From positions 1 to 14,367 of the forward strand of contig CAZVQR010000013.1 in the NCBI GenBank assembly GCA_964629505.1: a stretch of DNA of 14,367 nucleotides, given 5' to 3'. The notes under the pieces were generated by a model. The model did no database searches. It worked only from the letters and a program-made list of their open reading frames with translations, and was not told the DNA's origin. A program made the translations under genes and the position numbers. Positions 14,245-14,367 of this stretch are shown here, in pieces (the first letter of the stretch is position 1; every line of letters begins with the position of its first letter). Origin of the DNA: 2-02-FULL-44-35 sp964629505 (GTDB lineage: Bacteria; Patescibacteriota; Minisyncoccia; Phycocordibacterales; DSPV01).

Positions 14245-14367
14245 ACAATGAACTCATTATTGAAACCATCAAAGAACTTTTAGCCAAAATGAATATGCAT
14301 TGGGAAAGCGTGGAGTTGGCGCCCGATTCCAAGGAAACTCACCCGCGCTTTTTGGTCAAAAGCAACG
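14241..14367 (+). CDS. jag: Jag/KhpB-like RNA-binding protein, 5' part only
   Basis: The first 42 codons are open to the window edge. The visible part reads IIETIKELLAKMNMHWESVEL and ends with HPRFLVKSN, which fits the beginning of the KH domain of Jag (SpoIIIJ-associated, also KhpB/EloR). That family normally continues with KH GxxG and R3H motifs beyond the window. The ATG overlaps the yidC stop as ATGA, so translation is probably coupled. The call leans on position after yidC as much as on sequence, because the diagnostic motifs are outside the window. Confidence 0.7.
   Translation, partial: MNNELIIETIKELLAKMNMHWESVELAPDSKETHPRFLVKSN

Overview
The window is a run of twelve co-directional plus-strand genes, plus the start of a thirteenth. 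Gaps are mostly 2-20 bp, as in a single operon. The content and style fit a Candidate Phyla Radiation (Patescibacteria, probably Parcubacteria-like) genome: a PrgI / TraC-like / VirB4 core, a TrbL/VirB6-like channel protein, a TrbC/VirB2-type pilin, a thrombospondin-3-repeat anchored protein, a four-helix-bundle (23S rRNA intervening-sequence family) protein and a YidC-Jag pair. UGA acts as a stop (end of yidC), so recoding to glycine is not indicated. The lineage is inferred from gene content only.

Layout. Positions 1-259 hold a probable minus-strand gene running off the left edge, a short GC-rich hairpin, and an extended -10 promoter next to a GTG start. 260-6698 encode envelope proteins: a membrane-anchored calcium-loop protein, a large secreted protein with a lectin-like C-terminal half, a polytopic VirB6/TrbL-like protein with a long coiled-coil tail, and a small helical protein. 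6701-10182 is the T4SS motor block: PrgI (VirB3-like), a four-helix-bundle gene, a TraC-like protein and the VirB4 ATPase. 10188-13491 encode an exported beta-rich protein, a pilin with a long C-terminal extension and an anchored propeller-like protein. 13513-14367 is yidC followed by the 5' end of a jag/khpB-like gene with a 4-bp ATGA overlap.

Working together (inference): PrgI, TraC-like and VirB4 would form the cytoplasmic/inner-membrane motor. The VirB6-like protein would be the channel, the TrbC/VirB2-like protein the pilus subunit, and the secreted Ig-like, lectin-like and TSP3 proteins the surface-exposed parts. YidC could insert these membrane proteins. No relaxase, VirD4 coupling protein or VirB11 ATPase lies here, so pilus assembly, attachment or DNA uptake is at least as likely as conjugation.

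Most worth a second look: (i) a lectin/Ig-like/poly-proline tail on the large secreted protein; (ii) a pair of tandem palindromes inserted in frame inside a protein gene, with two mutually exclusive folds; (iii) a family of four ~50-bp AT-rich inverted repeats around the four-helix-bundle and TraC-like genes; (iv) a pilin with a compositionally distinct ~190-residue extension; (v) near absence of Shine-Dalgarno motifs, with -10-like hexamers just upstream of several start codons.
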